DNA from: Pseudomonas sp. GGS8
GTDB lineage: Bacteria > Pseudomonadota > Gammaproteobacteria > Pseudomonadales > Pseudomonadaceae
Direction of reading: 5' to 3'
NCBI RefSeq assembly: GCF_024168645.1
Contig: NZ_JALJWF010000001.1
Span: 5,831,501-5,895,500, forward strand
DNA length: 64,000 bases
Numbering within the stretch: the first letter of the stretch is position 1; the number at the start of each line of letters is the position of its first letter. The position numbers and the translations under genes are program-made. Below, piece after piece: positions 35,041-44,318 of the stretch. The notes under the pieces are model-generated. The model saw nothing but the letters and a program-made list of their open reading frames with translations, was not told the DNA's origin and searched no databases.

Positions 35041-35090
35041 GCCCGGATAACAGCGATCCCTTCCCCTATTACTTTGAAAGCGAACTGACC

Positions 35091-36329
35091 ATGAACCAAC
35101 CCATAATAGCTCCCCCCCCGGCCTCCAAATCTCCCGGGAAGCCGCCATATAAGTCTGATGCCTTACAGGTTGACGGCTTCGGCCTGTCCGAAAAAGAACT
35201 ACCCGGCGCCTCCCGTCTAGTCTGGTGCCTGGCCCTTGCGGTCTGTGCTTTCACCACCTGGGCCTGGTACTTCAAACTCGACGAAGTCTCTACCGGCACT
35301 GGCAAGGTGATCGCCTCCTCCAAGGAGCAAGTGATCAAATCCCTGGAAGGCGGAGTCCTGGCCAGCTTGCATGTTCAGGAGGGCGATATTGTCGAAAAGG
35401 GAGAAGTACTGGCTCAGCTGGATCCGACCCGCATCGAGTCGGCCGTTGAGGAAAGCGCCTCACGCGTCCGCGCCGCCCAGGCGACGTCCGCCCGTTTGAT
35501 GGCCGAGGTCAACAACACGCCCCTGCAATTTCCCGAAGAGGTCCTGAAGGAGCCGGAGCTGGTCGAAGCCGAAACAGCGCTCTTTCATTCCCGCCGCGAA
35601 AGCCTTGAAAAGTCCCTCTCCGGCCTGGGCGAAGCCATGCAGCTAATCCGCAGTGAACTGCAGCTGACCACGCCTTTGGTGGCCCGTGGTGCCGCCAGCA
35701 CCGTGGAAGTGCTGCGCCTGAAGCGCCAGCTCAATGAACTGCAAAACAGGTACACCGACACCCAAACCCAATACCTGGTCAAGGCTCGGGAGGAACTGGC
35801 CAAGGCCAATACCGAGATCGAAGCCCAGCAATCGGTGACCCGAGGACGCAATGACTCGCTAACGCGCCTGACCTTCACCTCACCGGTACGTGGCGTGATC
35901 AAGGACATCGAAGTCAACACAGTCGGCGGAGTGATCCCGCCCAACGGCCAACTGATGCGCATCGTTCCGCTAGACGAACGCCTGCAAGTCGAAGCACGAA
36001 TCGCCCCAAGGGACATCGCCTACATCCACCCCGGGCAAGCGGCCACAGTGAAGATATCGGCCTATGACTATTCCATATATGGTGGTCTGCCCGGAAAAGT
36101 CGCCCTCATCTCCCCCGACACACTTCAGGACGATGTCCACCGGGACGTTTATTACTATCGGGTTTATATACTGACCGATTCCGACTCATTATTGAATAAA
36201 ACGGGCGCACGACTTCCTATTGTGCCGGGCATGATTGCAACGGTCGACATTCATACCGGTGAAAAGACTGTGCTTTCTTACTTAGTGAAACCACTAAACA
36301 AAGGCCGGGAAGCTCTTCGAGAACGCTGA
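35091..36329 (+). CDS. LapC/HlyD-like membrane fusion protein
   Basis: Periplasmic adaptor linking the ABC transporter to the outer membrane factor. I use ATG 35091 (412 residues); earlier in-frame starts lie inside the transporter gene. Features in order: a cytoplasmic Pro-rich N-terminus, one membrane helix (about residues 43-62), a biotinyl-lipoyl-like half (VIKSLEGGVLASLHVQEGD), a long coiled coil (about 120-265), the second lipoyl half (SPVRGVIKDIEVNTVGG), and a beta-barrel and C-terminal domain (VPLDERLQVEARI, VSPD-like ALISPDTLQDD). This is the standard HlyD architecture at a usual length. It is the last intact gene of the exporter operon; an OmpA-like fragment follows immediately. Confidence 0.92.
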   Translation: MNQPIIAPPPASKSPGKPPYKSDALQVDGFGLSEKELPGASRLVWCLALAVCAFTTWAWYFKLDEVSTGTGKVIASSKEQVIKSLEGGVLASLHVQEGDIVEKGEVLAQLDPTRIESAVEESASRVRAAQATSARLMAEVNNTPLQFPEEVLKEPELVEAETALFHSRRESLEKSLSGLGEAMQLIRSELQLTTPLVARGAASTVEVLRLKRQLNELQNRYTDTQTQYLVKAREELAKANTEIEAQQSVTRGRNDSLTRLTFTSPVRGVIKDIEVNTVGGVIPPNGQLMRIVPLDERLQVEARIAPRDIAYIHPGQAATVKISAYDYSIYGGLPGKVALISPDTLQDDVHRDVYYYRVYILTDSDSLLNKTGARLPIVPGMIATVDIHTGEKTVLSYLVKPLNKGREALRER

Positions 36330-36332
36330 TGA

Positions 36333-36575
36333 GTTCAAACTTGTTCAGATTTAAAGTTCGAAACATCACTAATTAATGAAAAACTGGCGCCGGGTCACGC
36401 GGAGGTAGTTGCTGTAATACTCAAACGGTCAGGTATCCGTCCAGACATGATCAAAGTCCAGGGTAAAGGCAGCACTGAATCCGTAGTCGATTGCCCCGGC
36501 GACAACATCACACCGGAGCTGATTCACTGCCTGCAACCCAATCGCCGAGTCAACGTTCAAGTGATCGGTAACTGA
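36333..36575 (+). pseudogene. C-terminal fragment of an OmpA-family protein
   Basis: The frame opening right after the membrane fusion gene has no start codon of its own but encodes the end of an OmpA peptidoglycan-binding domain: GHAEVVAVILKRSGI, then MIKVQGKGSTESVVDC, then LIHCLQPNRRVNVQVIG, ending TGA at 36573-36575. The blocks GKGS and PNRRV are diagnostic of the family. The N-terminal anchor and the first half of the domain are missing, so this is a remnant. OmpA-domain proteins accompany some adhesin exporters, so the operon probably once had a fourth gene. Confidence 0.75.
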
Positions 36576-36594
36576 GTAACACTCTCCCCCACTG

Positions 36595-37323
36595 TCACGG
36601 CTCGACTGTCGCTCCTGGGTCCAGCGCCTCCAGACGATAGCCGTAGCCGTAAACCGTTGTCAGAACCCAGCCGTGCTCGGAAGTCAGCTTCAACTTGTTG
36701 CGAATGCGATAAATATGGGTATCCAGAGTCCGCGAAGAAAGCACTTCATCCCGAGTCCATAAGTGCTCGTACAAGTAGCTGCGAGACAGAGGACGCCCCT
36801 GATTCTTGAACAGCAGCAACGCCAGATTGAACTCGCGAAGCGTCAGTGCAACGGGTACATCCGCTACATAGACCCGTGCCTCTTGAATGTCGAATCGAAT
36901 GTTGCCAAAGGTTACCACTCCATCAGCTCGGCCCGTCTCCGTCTGGCGCTGACGCAACACGTTATTCAGACGCGCCAACAGTTCAGCCTGACGGAATGGC
37001 TTGCTGATGTATTCATCAGCTCCGGCATTAAGGGCCTTTACCACATCATGCTCGGCAGTGCGCGAGGTCAGCATAATCACTGGCGGCTCCGGTTTGAGGT
37101 GCTCCTTAATCCATAGCAGCATCTGCAACCCACTGATCTCGGACACTTGCCAGTCAAGGATAATCAGATCGAAGGTTTCCCGCTTGAGCCGACGTAATAG
37201 TTCCGGACTACTGGAGAAGGCCGTGCATATGGGAGAACTACCGTCAGGCAACCGGTAAAAACCAAGCGCTTCTTGCAAGAGTTCAAGCGCCATGGGTTCA
37301 TCATCAAGAATAGCAATGCGCAT
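36595..37323 (-). CDS. OmpR/PhoB-family response regulator
   Basis: A DNA-binding response regulator of 242 residues. I prefer ATG 37323 because AGGAG lies ten bases upstream; a GTG at 37344 would put that site inside the gene. The receiver starts MRIAILDDEP (acidic pair D7-D8), has the phospho-acceptor D57 in LIILDWQ, the Thr/Ser switch in MLTSR and the Lys in YISKPF. All are intact. A winged-helix domain follows (about residues 130-235: LTLREFNLALLLFKNQG, TRDEVLSSRTLDTHIYRIRNKL, VYGYGYRLE). The likely partner kinase is the CHASE2 protein at 38139-40466. The target is unknown; the adjacent exporter operon and adhesin are the obvious candidates. Confidence 0.9.
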   Translation of the reverse strand: MRIAILDDEPMALELLQEALGFYRLPDGSSPICTAFSSSPELLRRLKRETFDLIILDWQVSEISGLQMLLWIKEHLKPEPPVIMLTSRTAEHDVVKALNAGADEYISKPFRQAELLARLNNVLRQRQTETGRADGVVTFGNIRFDIQEARVYVADVPVALTLREFNLALLLFKNQGRPLSRSYLYEHLWTRDEVLSSRTLDTHIYRIRNKLKLTSEHGWVLTTVYGYGYRLEALDPGATVEP

Positions 37324-37585
37324 AGGGGGACTGCTCCTGATCACCTAGTCGCCTGATCCGTGGTCAACAGGGGTGATATCAACTTCCGGCTTCAATGCCG
37401 AAAATGCACTAACACATTGTGAACAACTGTCACTTAAACGCTAGACCACTGCGTACCTTAATTAAGATGCATTATCTGGAGGCATTCTTCCAGAGTTTTT
37501 TTATTTTAAGCTCGTTCGTTTACCCGAGGACCTCCGACACTCGACAAGGTGAAGTATTCCTAACTTTAAGGAGAGTATTTTTATC

Positions 37586-38077
37586 ATGCCCAGTCATTTT
37601 TTTAGTGAAGACTTTGAACCGTCGGACATTGAAAAAAACAGTATTCGCATCCTAGTTGTCGACAACTGGTCATTTCAGCTGATGGAGACACTAAGCACAC
37701 TTGGCCATGTCGGATACTTCAATACCTTCCCAGCACTTAGCGGCCCCGATGCCTTGAGTGCCCTATGCACCACCCAAACGCCCTACGATGTGATCCTATG
37801 TAGCGCCGAGATGAATATCGCAGAGCTACGCATACTCCTCCTCGCTGCCTCGAAACACAGATTGGCCCCCTACTTCTCCCTGATCGGTGACAAACAGTCG
37901 ATCTACCAACGCCTTGAATTTCTTTACGAAGCCAGCGGCCCTGACTTTCGCTTTCTGGGTGTACTGACCAAGCCGCTTTCCCCCCCCCTCCTGGCCTCGA
38001 CCCTCTCGTGGGTCGATACGCGCGCGCGCCACAAAACCAAAACTCTTCCGTCCAGCTTCGACGGAGAAATGTCCTAG
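37586..38077 (+). CDS. Stand-alone degenerate receiver-domain protein
   Basis: A 163-residue protein with the receiver fold (IRILVVDNWSFQLMETL, then PYDVILCSAEMN, then GVLTKPLSPPLL). The acid pair is reduced to D26-N27 and the phospho-acceptor Asp is replaced by Ser73. The conserved Lys of the TKPL block is kept. It therefore cannot be phosphorylated in the normal way. No output domain follows. The N-terminus resembles receivers that precede EAL domains, so it may be the separated head of such a protein. A GGAG lies about 15 bases before the ATG. It sits between the response regulator and the CHASE2 kinase, and may act as a phosphorylation-independent connector. Confidence 0.65.
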   Translation: MPSHFFSEDFEPSDIEKNSIRILVVDNWSFQLMETLSTLGHVGYFNTFPALSGPDALSALCTTQTPYDVILCSAEMNIAELRILLLAASKHRLAPYFSLIGDKQSIYQRLEFLYEASGPDFRFLGVLTKPLSPPLLASTLSWVDTRARHKTKTLPSSFDGEMS

Positions 38078-38138
38078 TCCGCAATATACCTTCCCGGCCG
38101 AGCCCAACAAGTGATCAGGCTCATAGATCAAACCTGAA

Positions 38139-40466
38139 TTAAATAGCCTGAAAAACTAAAGTGAAGGTGGTACCTACATCAATCTGGCTGGCGCATGCGA
38201 TGCGAGCGTCATGGCGTTGCATGATCTTGCTGACGAAGGCCATGCCCAGACCATAGCCGTCACCTCGTTGGTTACCCGTGCCGAACTGGCGGAACTCGTC
38301 GAACAGATGCGGTAAGTCCTCTTCGCCAATGCCTCGCCCCTCATCACGGAGAGTCAGAACGATTTCCGTGTCCTTTCGCATGAGTTCGATGTGAGCGATG
38401 GTGTCTGACGGACTGTATTTCACAGCGTTTTCCAGCAAGTTGAAGATGGCTCGTGTCAGCAATTCCCGAGAGCCGTTCGTTACACAGGTTTCATCATCGA
38501 TGAACAGGTGCTCGATTCGAATGCCTTTGTGTTGAGCCAGAGGCCAGACCTGATCGATTGCATCAAGCACGATTGCGCCAATGAACAGTGGCTCGAATGT
38601 CACGGGCTTGGACTTGGCCTCCTCCAGCAGCATGAAGCTATCGGCCAGACCCAGGGTGCGTCGAACCTGTTGTTCAATATGCCGGCGAAGCTCGTCGACG
38701 GACATTGGTTCTTTAACCAGTTCCTGCATTTCCAGGAGCGCCAGAATGGCCGACTGTGGAGCACGCAGATCATGGGAAAGAAAACGCAGCATGCAGTCGC
38801 GCTGCTCCTGGGCCAGGCGTTCCACCGTGAATTCAAGCAAGCCGACCAGCCAACCCTTGGGTTCGCCGCTCTCCGTATCCAGTGACGCCAATTGTATTTT
38901 GAAGCTGCGTTCAGAGAGGGTATGAATAAATTGCCCTGCAAGCCGCTCCAGAGAGATTTCACCCGGCGCCCAGGCAGACATGCGCAACGGTGCAGAGGGA
39001 TCGGTGGTGGAGTCGATACTGCGCAGTATCTGAAAGATGTTTCTGCCAACCAGGGATTGAGGATTGTCACTGCCATTTCCCTCTAGAGCGACTGCACTGA
39101 GGTTGACCAACAATACCTTACCCTGCAGGTCTGTGACGAAGATCGCCGATGGCAGGCTGTCCAGGCACTGGGCGATAAAGCGCCGCGAACTGTGCATGTG
39201 CTCAATCATCGAGTCCAGAGCCAAGGCTCGCCCCACTAGTTTGTCACCGCGAAAGACCGACTCGGATTGTGCCGGCTGCTCCTTGAGTTCGTGCTTCATG
39301 CGATCAAGCTCAACGCCAAAAAACACCACTAGCGCATTCAGGCGCCGCCAGCTCCAGAACATATACGCCGCAAGGATACCTACCAGGCTGGCACCGGGAG
39401 GCGACCACCAACCCAGCACCAGAAGCACCAACGAGAGCGTCAGGTGGACAATGACCAAACCCAGGCAGACAAGGAAGGTGTTACGTAGCCGGAAAGTCGA
39501 GAACAGGGTTAGTACGATCAGCACCGAGAGGATCGACTGACTGATGTTTACCCACATCGGTGTTGGTGTAATCAGCTGCTGGTGAAGCAAGCCGTTAAGC
39601 AAATGTGCATTGACGACTACTCCAGGGGTGGCGCCGCCCGACACAGAAATCGGGGTCGGATAACGATCACCCAAGCCTGAAGCGGTGACGCCGACTAGGA
39701 TGATTCGGTTGCGCAGCAGCTCATCCGGCACCTCTCCATTCAGCACGCTGATAAATGAAACAGCGGGCACCTGCGAGTGATTTTCGCCGAAAGGGATGAG
39801 GACTTCATTCCAGGCAAACCACGATCCGCCCTGACTCCTTGCACAGCACCTGTCAGGTAGCTTCGGTTGCTGATCGGCAGTGAAAGTTGCGGCGTAGGCC
39901 TCCCAGGCCAGTTGGTTGAGCTGTCCGTTGGCGTTGCCTTCCTTCAGGTAGACCTGGCGCACGACACTGTCGACTCCGGCCCGGACGTAGATGTGGCCGA
40001 TGGCCTTGGCTCCTTCGGCCACCGGTTTGATCGGAGACAGGTAGCGCGGAGCCTGGCCTGGCGCAGGCTCAGCTTCGCGCAAAGTTGGAACAACAACTCG
40101 GCCGACCTTGGCCATTGCGGCTCCCAGACGCCGGTCTATTTCGGGGCTAGGGTCGCGCTCGGTGAAGATTAAATCGTAGAGCACGGCCTTTGGCGTCAAT
40201 GGGGCTAGTCTTTCCAGGAGCAGGCTATGGAAATCCCGAGACCAGGGCCAGCGACCAATGGCAGAAATACTGGCATCGTCGATGGTGATCAGCATGATGC
40301 GCGGATCCATCGGTGGTGAGACCAAGGGCATCAACTTGTCGTAGATAAGCCGATCCAGTTGCCATTGGGGAACGGCGGCCAGGAAGCCCACGGCGGGAAG
40401 TAGGACCAATGTGATGATGATCCCTTCCCGAAGCATTTTGTGAAAAGGCAACTGCACGCTGAGCAT
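38139..40466 (-). CDS. CHASE2-domain sensor histidine kinase
   Basis: An inner-membrane sensor kinase of 775 residues if started at ATG 40466; a TTG at 40565 would add 33 residues. The order is an N-terminal membrane helix (IIITLVLLPAVGFLAAV), a periplasmic CHASE2 domain (ITIDDASISAIGRWPWSR, KAVLYDLIF, IILVGVTASGLGD), and three membrane helices (about residues 305-385). Next are a PAS domain (LPSAIFVTDLQGKVLLVN), HisKA with the phospho-acceptor His565 in FLSHDLRAPQ, and a HATPase with N-box NLLENAVKYS, G1 DEGRGIGEEDLPHLF and G2 GYGLGMAFV. All catalytic boxes are intact. CHASE2 senses an unknown extracytoplasmic signal. The neighbouring response regulator on the same strand is the likely partner. 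Confidence 0.9.
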   Translation of the reverse strand: MLSVQLPFHKMLREGIIITLVLLPAVGFLAAVPQWQLDRLIYDKLMPLVSPPMDPRIMLITIDDASISAIGRWPWSRDFHSLLLERLAPLTPKAVLYDLIFTERDPSPEIDRRLGAAMAKVGRVVVPTLREAEPAPGQAPRYLSPIKPVAEGAKAIGHIYVRAGVDSVVRQVYLKEGNANGQLNQLAWEAYAATFTADQQPKLPDRCCARSQGGSWFAWNEVLIPFGENHSQVPAVSFISVLNGEVPDELLRNRIILVGVTASGLGDRYPTPISVSGGATPGVVVNAHLLNGLLHQQLITPTPMWVNISQSILSVLIVLTLFSTFRLRNTFLVCLGLVIVHLTLSLVLLVLGWWSPPGASLVGILAAYMFWSWRRLNALVVFFGVELDRMKHELKEQPAQSESVFRGDKLVGRALALDSMIEHMHSSRRFIAQCLDSLPSAIFVTDLQGKVLLVNLSAVALEGNGSDNPQSLVGRNIFQILRSIDSTTDPSAPLRMSAWAPGEISLERLAGQFIHTLSERSFKIQLASLDTESGEPKGWLVGLLEFTVERLAQEQRDCMLRFLSHDLRAPQSAILALLEMQELVKEPMSVDELRRHIEQQVRRTLGLADSFMLLEEAKSKPVTFEPLFIGAIVLDAIDQVWPLAQHKGIRIEHLFIDDETCVTNGSRELLTRAIFNLLENAVKYSPSDTIAHIELMRKDTEIVLTLRDEGRGIGEEDLPHLFDEFRQFGTGNQRGDGYGLGMAFVSKIMQRHDARIACASQIDVGTTFTLVFQAI

Positions 40467-41003
40467 AAAAATGGGCTGTCTTGATCGATGATTGAGCGTC
40501 AACACTAAAGCAAGATTCCGGACTCCAGCGGCTCGGGTCAGGAGCGCTGCAACCTCGGCATTCAAATTTACTTAGAAAGTACTGCTCCTCACTCAAAACA
40601 TTTCCGACCTAGCAGGCTATTGCAGCATGCTTTTTTGATACACCCTGAAAGACCGAGCCACACTAGCGACCTAGGCGATGAATCTTGAATTCCGGAAGAA
40701 GAGACATCCAGCGAAATAAACAAGCTTCACCTGATGTTCATAAAGTTAAAACTAAACTATACCCCAGAATATCATCGCCTTACCGAAGAAGGAATATGCC
40801 ACAAAAAATCCAAATATGGATGTGTGAAATCCAAATTTTGACATTCCGTATTTCGGTGAATACGGCTAAAATTGTGACACTCAAAAAAGTTGCTTCGTCG
40901 AGCAAACCAACATGCTCTCCGTAGAAATCGTCCGCAACTAGATACAACAAAAAATCTACTATTTCACTCTTGCCAGATTCGATCCACGTGAACACTAGAG
41001 GTA
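40467..41003. other. Intergenic region upstream of the LysR regulator
   Basis: About 540 bases without a supportable gene. From 40740 to 40900 the DNA becomes AT-rich and contains a perfect hairpin, CCGTATT-TCGGTG-AATACGG, at 40846-40865. The divergent position between a minus-strand kinase gene and a plus-strand LysR gene means it should hold promoters for both, including a probable autoregulatory LysR site. Confidence 0.45.
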
Positions 41004-41006
41004 ATG

Positions 41007-41906
41007 ATGCTCGATGATATAGCTATATTTGTTCAAATCGTCCGAAGTGGAAGTCTCTCAATGGCTAGCAAAAAACTGGGCGTGCCAGCCAATACCCTTG
41101 GTCGTCGCTTGGCCAATCTGGAACAACTCCTGGGAACACCTCTTCTTTTTCGTTCGACCCGAGCCCTTCGTTGCACACCCTCGGGCGAGCAGCTATACAA
41201 TCAGAGTGTCAAAAGTGTCGATACACTTCGCGCGACGATAGAATCACTCAGGCACTTGGAAGGACAACCTTATGGCAAAGCACGCGTTCAGGTATCCACC
41301 AGTTTTTTTGAGCACTCCACAAGCAACTTTCTGCAGATTTTCTTTAACCAATACCCCCATATAGACCTAGAGTTGATCTTGGCCGATGTTGAGCCCGACT
41401 TGACCGCGGCCGGCATCGACCTGCTTCTACGCGTCGGCAAACCAAAAAAGAACAGTTATGTCACACACAAACTATGTGACGTTACTCTAGGACTGTATGC
41501 GAGCAGAGAATACCTGAGCGAACATGGATTACCTGAAACCATAGACGATCTTATGAGGCATGAGCACCTCCATTTTCTGGGTCAAACACCCAACAACACC
41601 TTAACACTCAAGAGGCTTGATGAGTTCTATAATGTGCCCGTTAGCGGAAGGTTCTCGTCGGACTCAATACTGGGCTTAATCAATGCCGCCACCCAGGGAC
41701 TTGGGATTGCGCTATTAAACAATATGATGGTTCAGTTTAACAGAAGAGCGCTGGTTCATGTTCTTCCAGAGTACTTTCTCCCCACCGACGGATTTTATGC
41801 CGTCTATCCGCATCAAAAATCCCTATCGGCGGCGACCCGCACCTTTCTCGACTATGTTATTAATAGTACAAAACATTGCACCCAACAAATCAATAGCCCA
41901 TTTTGA
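41007..41906 (+). CDS. LysR-family transcriptional regulator
   Basis: A 299-residue regulator with an N-terminal winged helix-turn-helix (LDDIAIFVQIVRSGSLSMASKKLGV, typical AANTLSRRLANLE-like block at about residues 28-40) and a LysR substrate-binding region (about 90-290). Two ATGs sit side by side; GAGG is better spaced from the second one at 41007. The region is slightly AT-richer than the window average. A diverged duplicate of its last about 75 codons lies at 45987-46352. The regulated genes are not evident. Confidence 0.88.
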   Translation: MLDDIAIFVQIVRSGSLSMASKKLGVPANTLGRRLANLEQLLGTPLLFRSTRALRCTPSGEQLYNQSVKSVDTLRATIESLRHLEGQPYGKARVQVSTSFFEHSTSNFLQIFFNQYPHIDLELILADVEPDLTAAGIDLLLRVGKPKKNSYVTHKLCDVTLGLYASREYLSEHGLPETIDDLMRHEHLHFLGQTPNNTLTLKRLDEFYNVPVSGRFSSDSILGLINAATQGLGIALLNNMMVQFNRRALVHVLPEYFLPTDGFYAVYPHQKSLSAATRTFLDYVINSTKHCTQQINSPF

Positions 41907-42051
41907 AAACTTTGCACACTATATCGATCCTGCTCCACCTCAACAAACCCGTTGATAGCGTCTATTTACCACCATTCAATACCTGAACCTGCGACAAGAG
42001 GGTTTTTCTGGCAACCTGCGAACAACCAAAAATGATGGACTTTTTAAATGA

Positions 42052-42077
42052 ACATGGCGCCTCAGAAGGCGCCATGT
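42052..42077 (-). terminator. Strong hairpin after aqpZ
   Basis: ACATGGCGCCT and AGGCGCCATGT form a perfect 11-bp stem with a CAGA loop, 26 bases beyond the aqpZ stop. In the minus direction the hairpin is followed by TCATTTAAAAA, a poor U-run, so termination may be partial. Confidence 0.65.
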
Positions 42078-42102
42078 GACTTTGTTATTAGCACACAGAG
42101 TT

Positions 42103-42792
42103 TTAAGCCGACTTGTCACCAAGCGCCCGAGCGACTAACCCACCAAAAATACCACCGACAATTGGGGCGAACCAAAACAACCACAATTGAGCGACATAAG
42201 CCTCTCCTGCAAAAAGGGCTGGCCCCGTACTTCGCGCAGGATTGACTGACGTGTTAGTGACAGGAATTGCGACCAAATGGATAAGAGTCAATGTCAATCC
42301 AATAGCAATCGGCGCAAATCCAGAAGGTGCATTCGCCCCAGTGACGCGCATGATGATAAACAGAAAAAAGAACGTAGCGACAAACTCAACGATAAAGCTC
42401 GATACCAAACCATAGTGACCTGGGCTTAACTCGCCGTATCCGTTGGAAGCGAAGCCTCCAACCTCAAATCCCGGCTTTCCGCTCGCGATCAGATAGAGAA
42501 CCCCTGCTGCAACAACTGCACCTGACACCTGTGCAAGGATGTAGGGAAGAATGTCTTTGGCAGGGATTCGCCCCCCCGCCCATAAACCAAAAGTCACTGC
42601 AGGATTGAAGTGCCCACCTGAGATAGAGCCGACCGCATAAGCCATTGCCAACACAGTAAGACCAAATGCTATGGATACTCCCGCAAAACCAATCCCCAAC
42701 TCTGGAAATGCTGCAGCGAGAATGGCACTGCCGCAACCACCGAATGTAAGCCAGAACGTACCCAAAAACTCTGCTGTCATTTTTTGAAGCAT
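42103..42792 (-). CDS. aqpZ: Aquaporin Z
   Basis: Inner-membrane water channel of the MIP family. The 229 residues have six membrane helices and both NPA boxes ([11 protein letters not shown] and [13 protein letters not shown]). The selectivity-filter region follows the AqpZ pattern, with Arg directly after the second NPA. GGAAG nine bases before ATG 42792 supports the start. It is a single-gene unit with its own terminator-like hairpin, and has no obvious functional link to its neighbours. Confidence 0.95.
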   Translation of the reverse strand: MLQKMTAEFLGTFWLTFGGCGSAILAAAFPELGIGFAGVSIAFGLTVLAMAYAVGSISGGHFNPAVTFGLWAGGRIPAKDILPYILAQVSGAVVAAGVLYLIASGKPGFEVGGFASNGYGELSPGHYGLVSSFIVEFVATFFFLFIIMRVTGANAPSGFAPIAIGLTLTLIHLVAIPVTNTSVNPARSTGPALFAGEAYVAQLWLFWFAPIVGGIFGGLVARALGDKSA

Positions 42793-42974
42793 ATCGTTAT
42801 TCTTCCGTACAAGATTAGTCTATTTATAGAGATGCAATTGCCAAGCTGCTTAGTCAACCTGACATGCTTAACTCTATCCTTACTTTACAACGAATAGTTA
42901 CACCTCAAAGATATGAAATCCAGTATGACGACCACTCTCAACATCACGAATCCTCTTCGTAAGCGTGAACACCT

Positions 42975-43466
42975 CTAACGTACACTTGGACCCGTGCGCA
43001 GCTTCACCGCCTCAGGAACCTCCGGATAAGAACAGATCCAGGCATGTTTACTCCCCATGTCCTTATAGTACGCAACTGCTCTCGGAATGATTCGCCCAAG
43101 ACAATAAACCAGTTCATTATCATCCTCATCTGATGAGCTGCCCCCTCCCTCACCACGCCCCCTGCTGACTACCTCTCGCTTTCGAGCAATTATAAATAAC
43201 TCTTCTCTAAGCCTGAGCTCATCCCGAACCTTCCTGTGAATACGGCAATACAGCAACACCAAATCATCTGGAATACTGGGCTTTAATGAGTATTTCTCTA
43301 GTCCTTGGTCGTGAGCGCCATCCGATCCAGGTACAAAACTCTTCAACAAAAGCTCCATGCCCAAGGCTGCGTTCATTTCGGCCTCTGCGCCAAGATCTGA
43401 GTAACACATCAAGACGTTCGCTGCCACTGCGTACCGGTGCGCCCCCTTAAGCATTCCCTCGGACAT
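42975..43466 (-). CDS. Unknown 163-residue protein, HEPN-like N-terminal helices
   Basis: I start at ATG 43466 because GAGG lies five bases upstream; a longer frame begins at 43490. The N-terminal part (AHRYAVAANVLMCYSDLG, AEMNAALGMELLLKSFV) has the helical pattern of HEPN-type domains, in which two helices carry an A-E-x-K/L-like core. I did not see the Rx4-6H motif of HEPN RNases, so an enzymatic role is not supported. A Gly/Ser/Asp-rich loop (GRGEGGGSSSDEDDNE, about residues 112-127) splits the protein. The family is unknown. It may belong to accessory DNA, as IS remnants follow. Confidence 0.55.
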   Translation of the reverse strand: MSEGMLKGAHRYAVAANVLMCYSDLGAEAEMNAALGMELLLKSFVPGSDGAHDQGLEKYSLKPSIPDDLVLLYCRIHRKVRDELRLREELFIIARKREVVSRGRGEGGGSSSDEDDNELVYCLGRIIPRAVAYYKDMGSKHAWICSYPEVPEAVKLRTGPSVR

Positions 43467-43848
43467 ACATACCTCACTTAAGTCGCTCAATAGCTATCCA
43501 GTGAGCACTACATAGAGACAAAAACACGGATATCTATTCCAAGCCAAGTCTATATCCTACAAAAGACGCCCCCCAAACCGTTCAGAATTATTCACAATCT
43601 CTGAGAATATTAAGAAAGCGTTTAAAAACCAAACAATACGAAGCCGAAACTAATTTATGACGCTAAACAAATCCGATAGTAAACTCGACCGACTAATTGC
43701 GAGAACACATCAGAATTAACAGCTGCATTTGATGGACGAAAACTTTCTCGCCTACATGCCCTATCGAGCCAACCAGCTGAAACGAAGCGGTAAGCTGATC
43801 AGCGTCCACCAGGGCCTGAAGCCCTGCCCAATTTAACTGGAGCACCTG

Positions 43849-44210
43849 GTGCCTAGCGTTGGGCTGTGTATAACAGAGATCGGCTGCATGGCCCATGCTT
43901 GCCGCTGCACCGATAATCGATGCGCTGCACGCTTGGATGATCGCCCAGCGCGAACCAGGCCCAAAGGGTCAGCCATCGCCAACGCTCTGGATTACAACCT
44001 CAAACGCTGAGTAGCGCTGACGCGCTATCTGAATGATGGCGCTGAGGCCCTACGCAGCGGAAAACGTATGGCTACCACCATGAGTTTGACCCAGTCGGCA
44101 CGGCATGACAGCCATGATCATAGACCTACTTGAAGGACGTATTCACACGTACACCAACGCAGCAGGCGAGTGAAATTAACGAGTTGCTGCCGCAGATGTA
44201 CGCCCATTTA
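43849..44210 (+). mobile_element. Decayed IS66-family transposase (TnpC) remnant
   Basis: Translated fragments line up in order with IS66 TnpC: EIGCMAHACRC (GCxAHARRKF block), GSAIANALDYNLKR, a stop codon, VALTRYLNDG, TTMSLTQSARHDSHD, then after a frameshift LKDVFTRTPTQQASEINELLP, the C-terminal end. An internal stop, a frameshift and a large deletion in the middle make it inactive. The 350 bases before it (43500-43850) hold no gene that I can support. Terminal inverted repeats were not found. Confidence 0.8.
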
Positions 44211-44318
44211 ACCACGCAAGGTTGTTGGGTGGACGCTGTAGAAATTTTCTATGCCAAGAACCGAAACCAAGGGCGATTACAGCGAAACCGACAACTGAAT
44301 ACTGGAGCAATGCACTGA

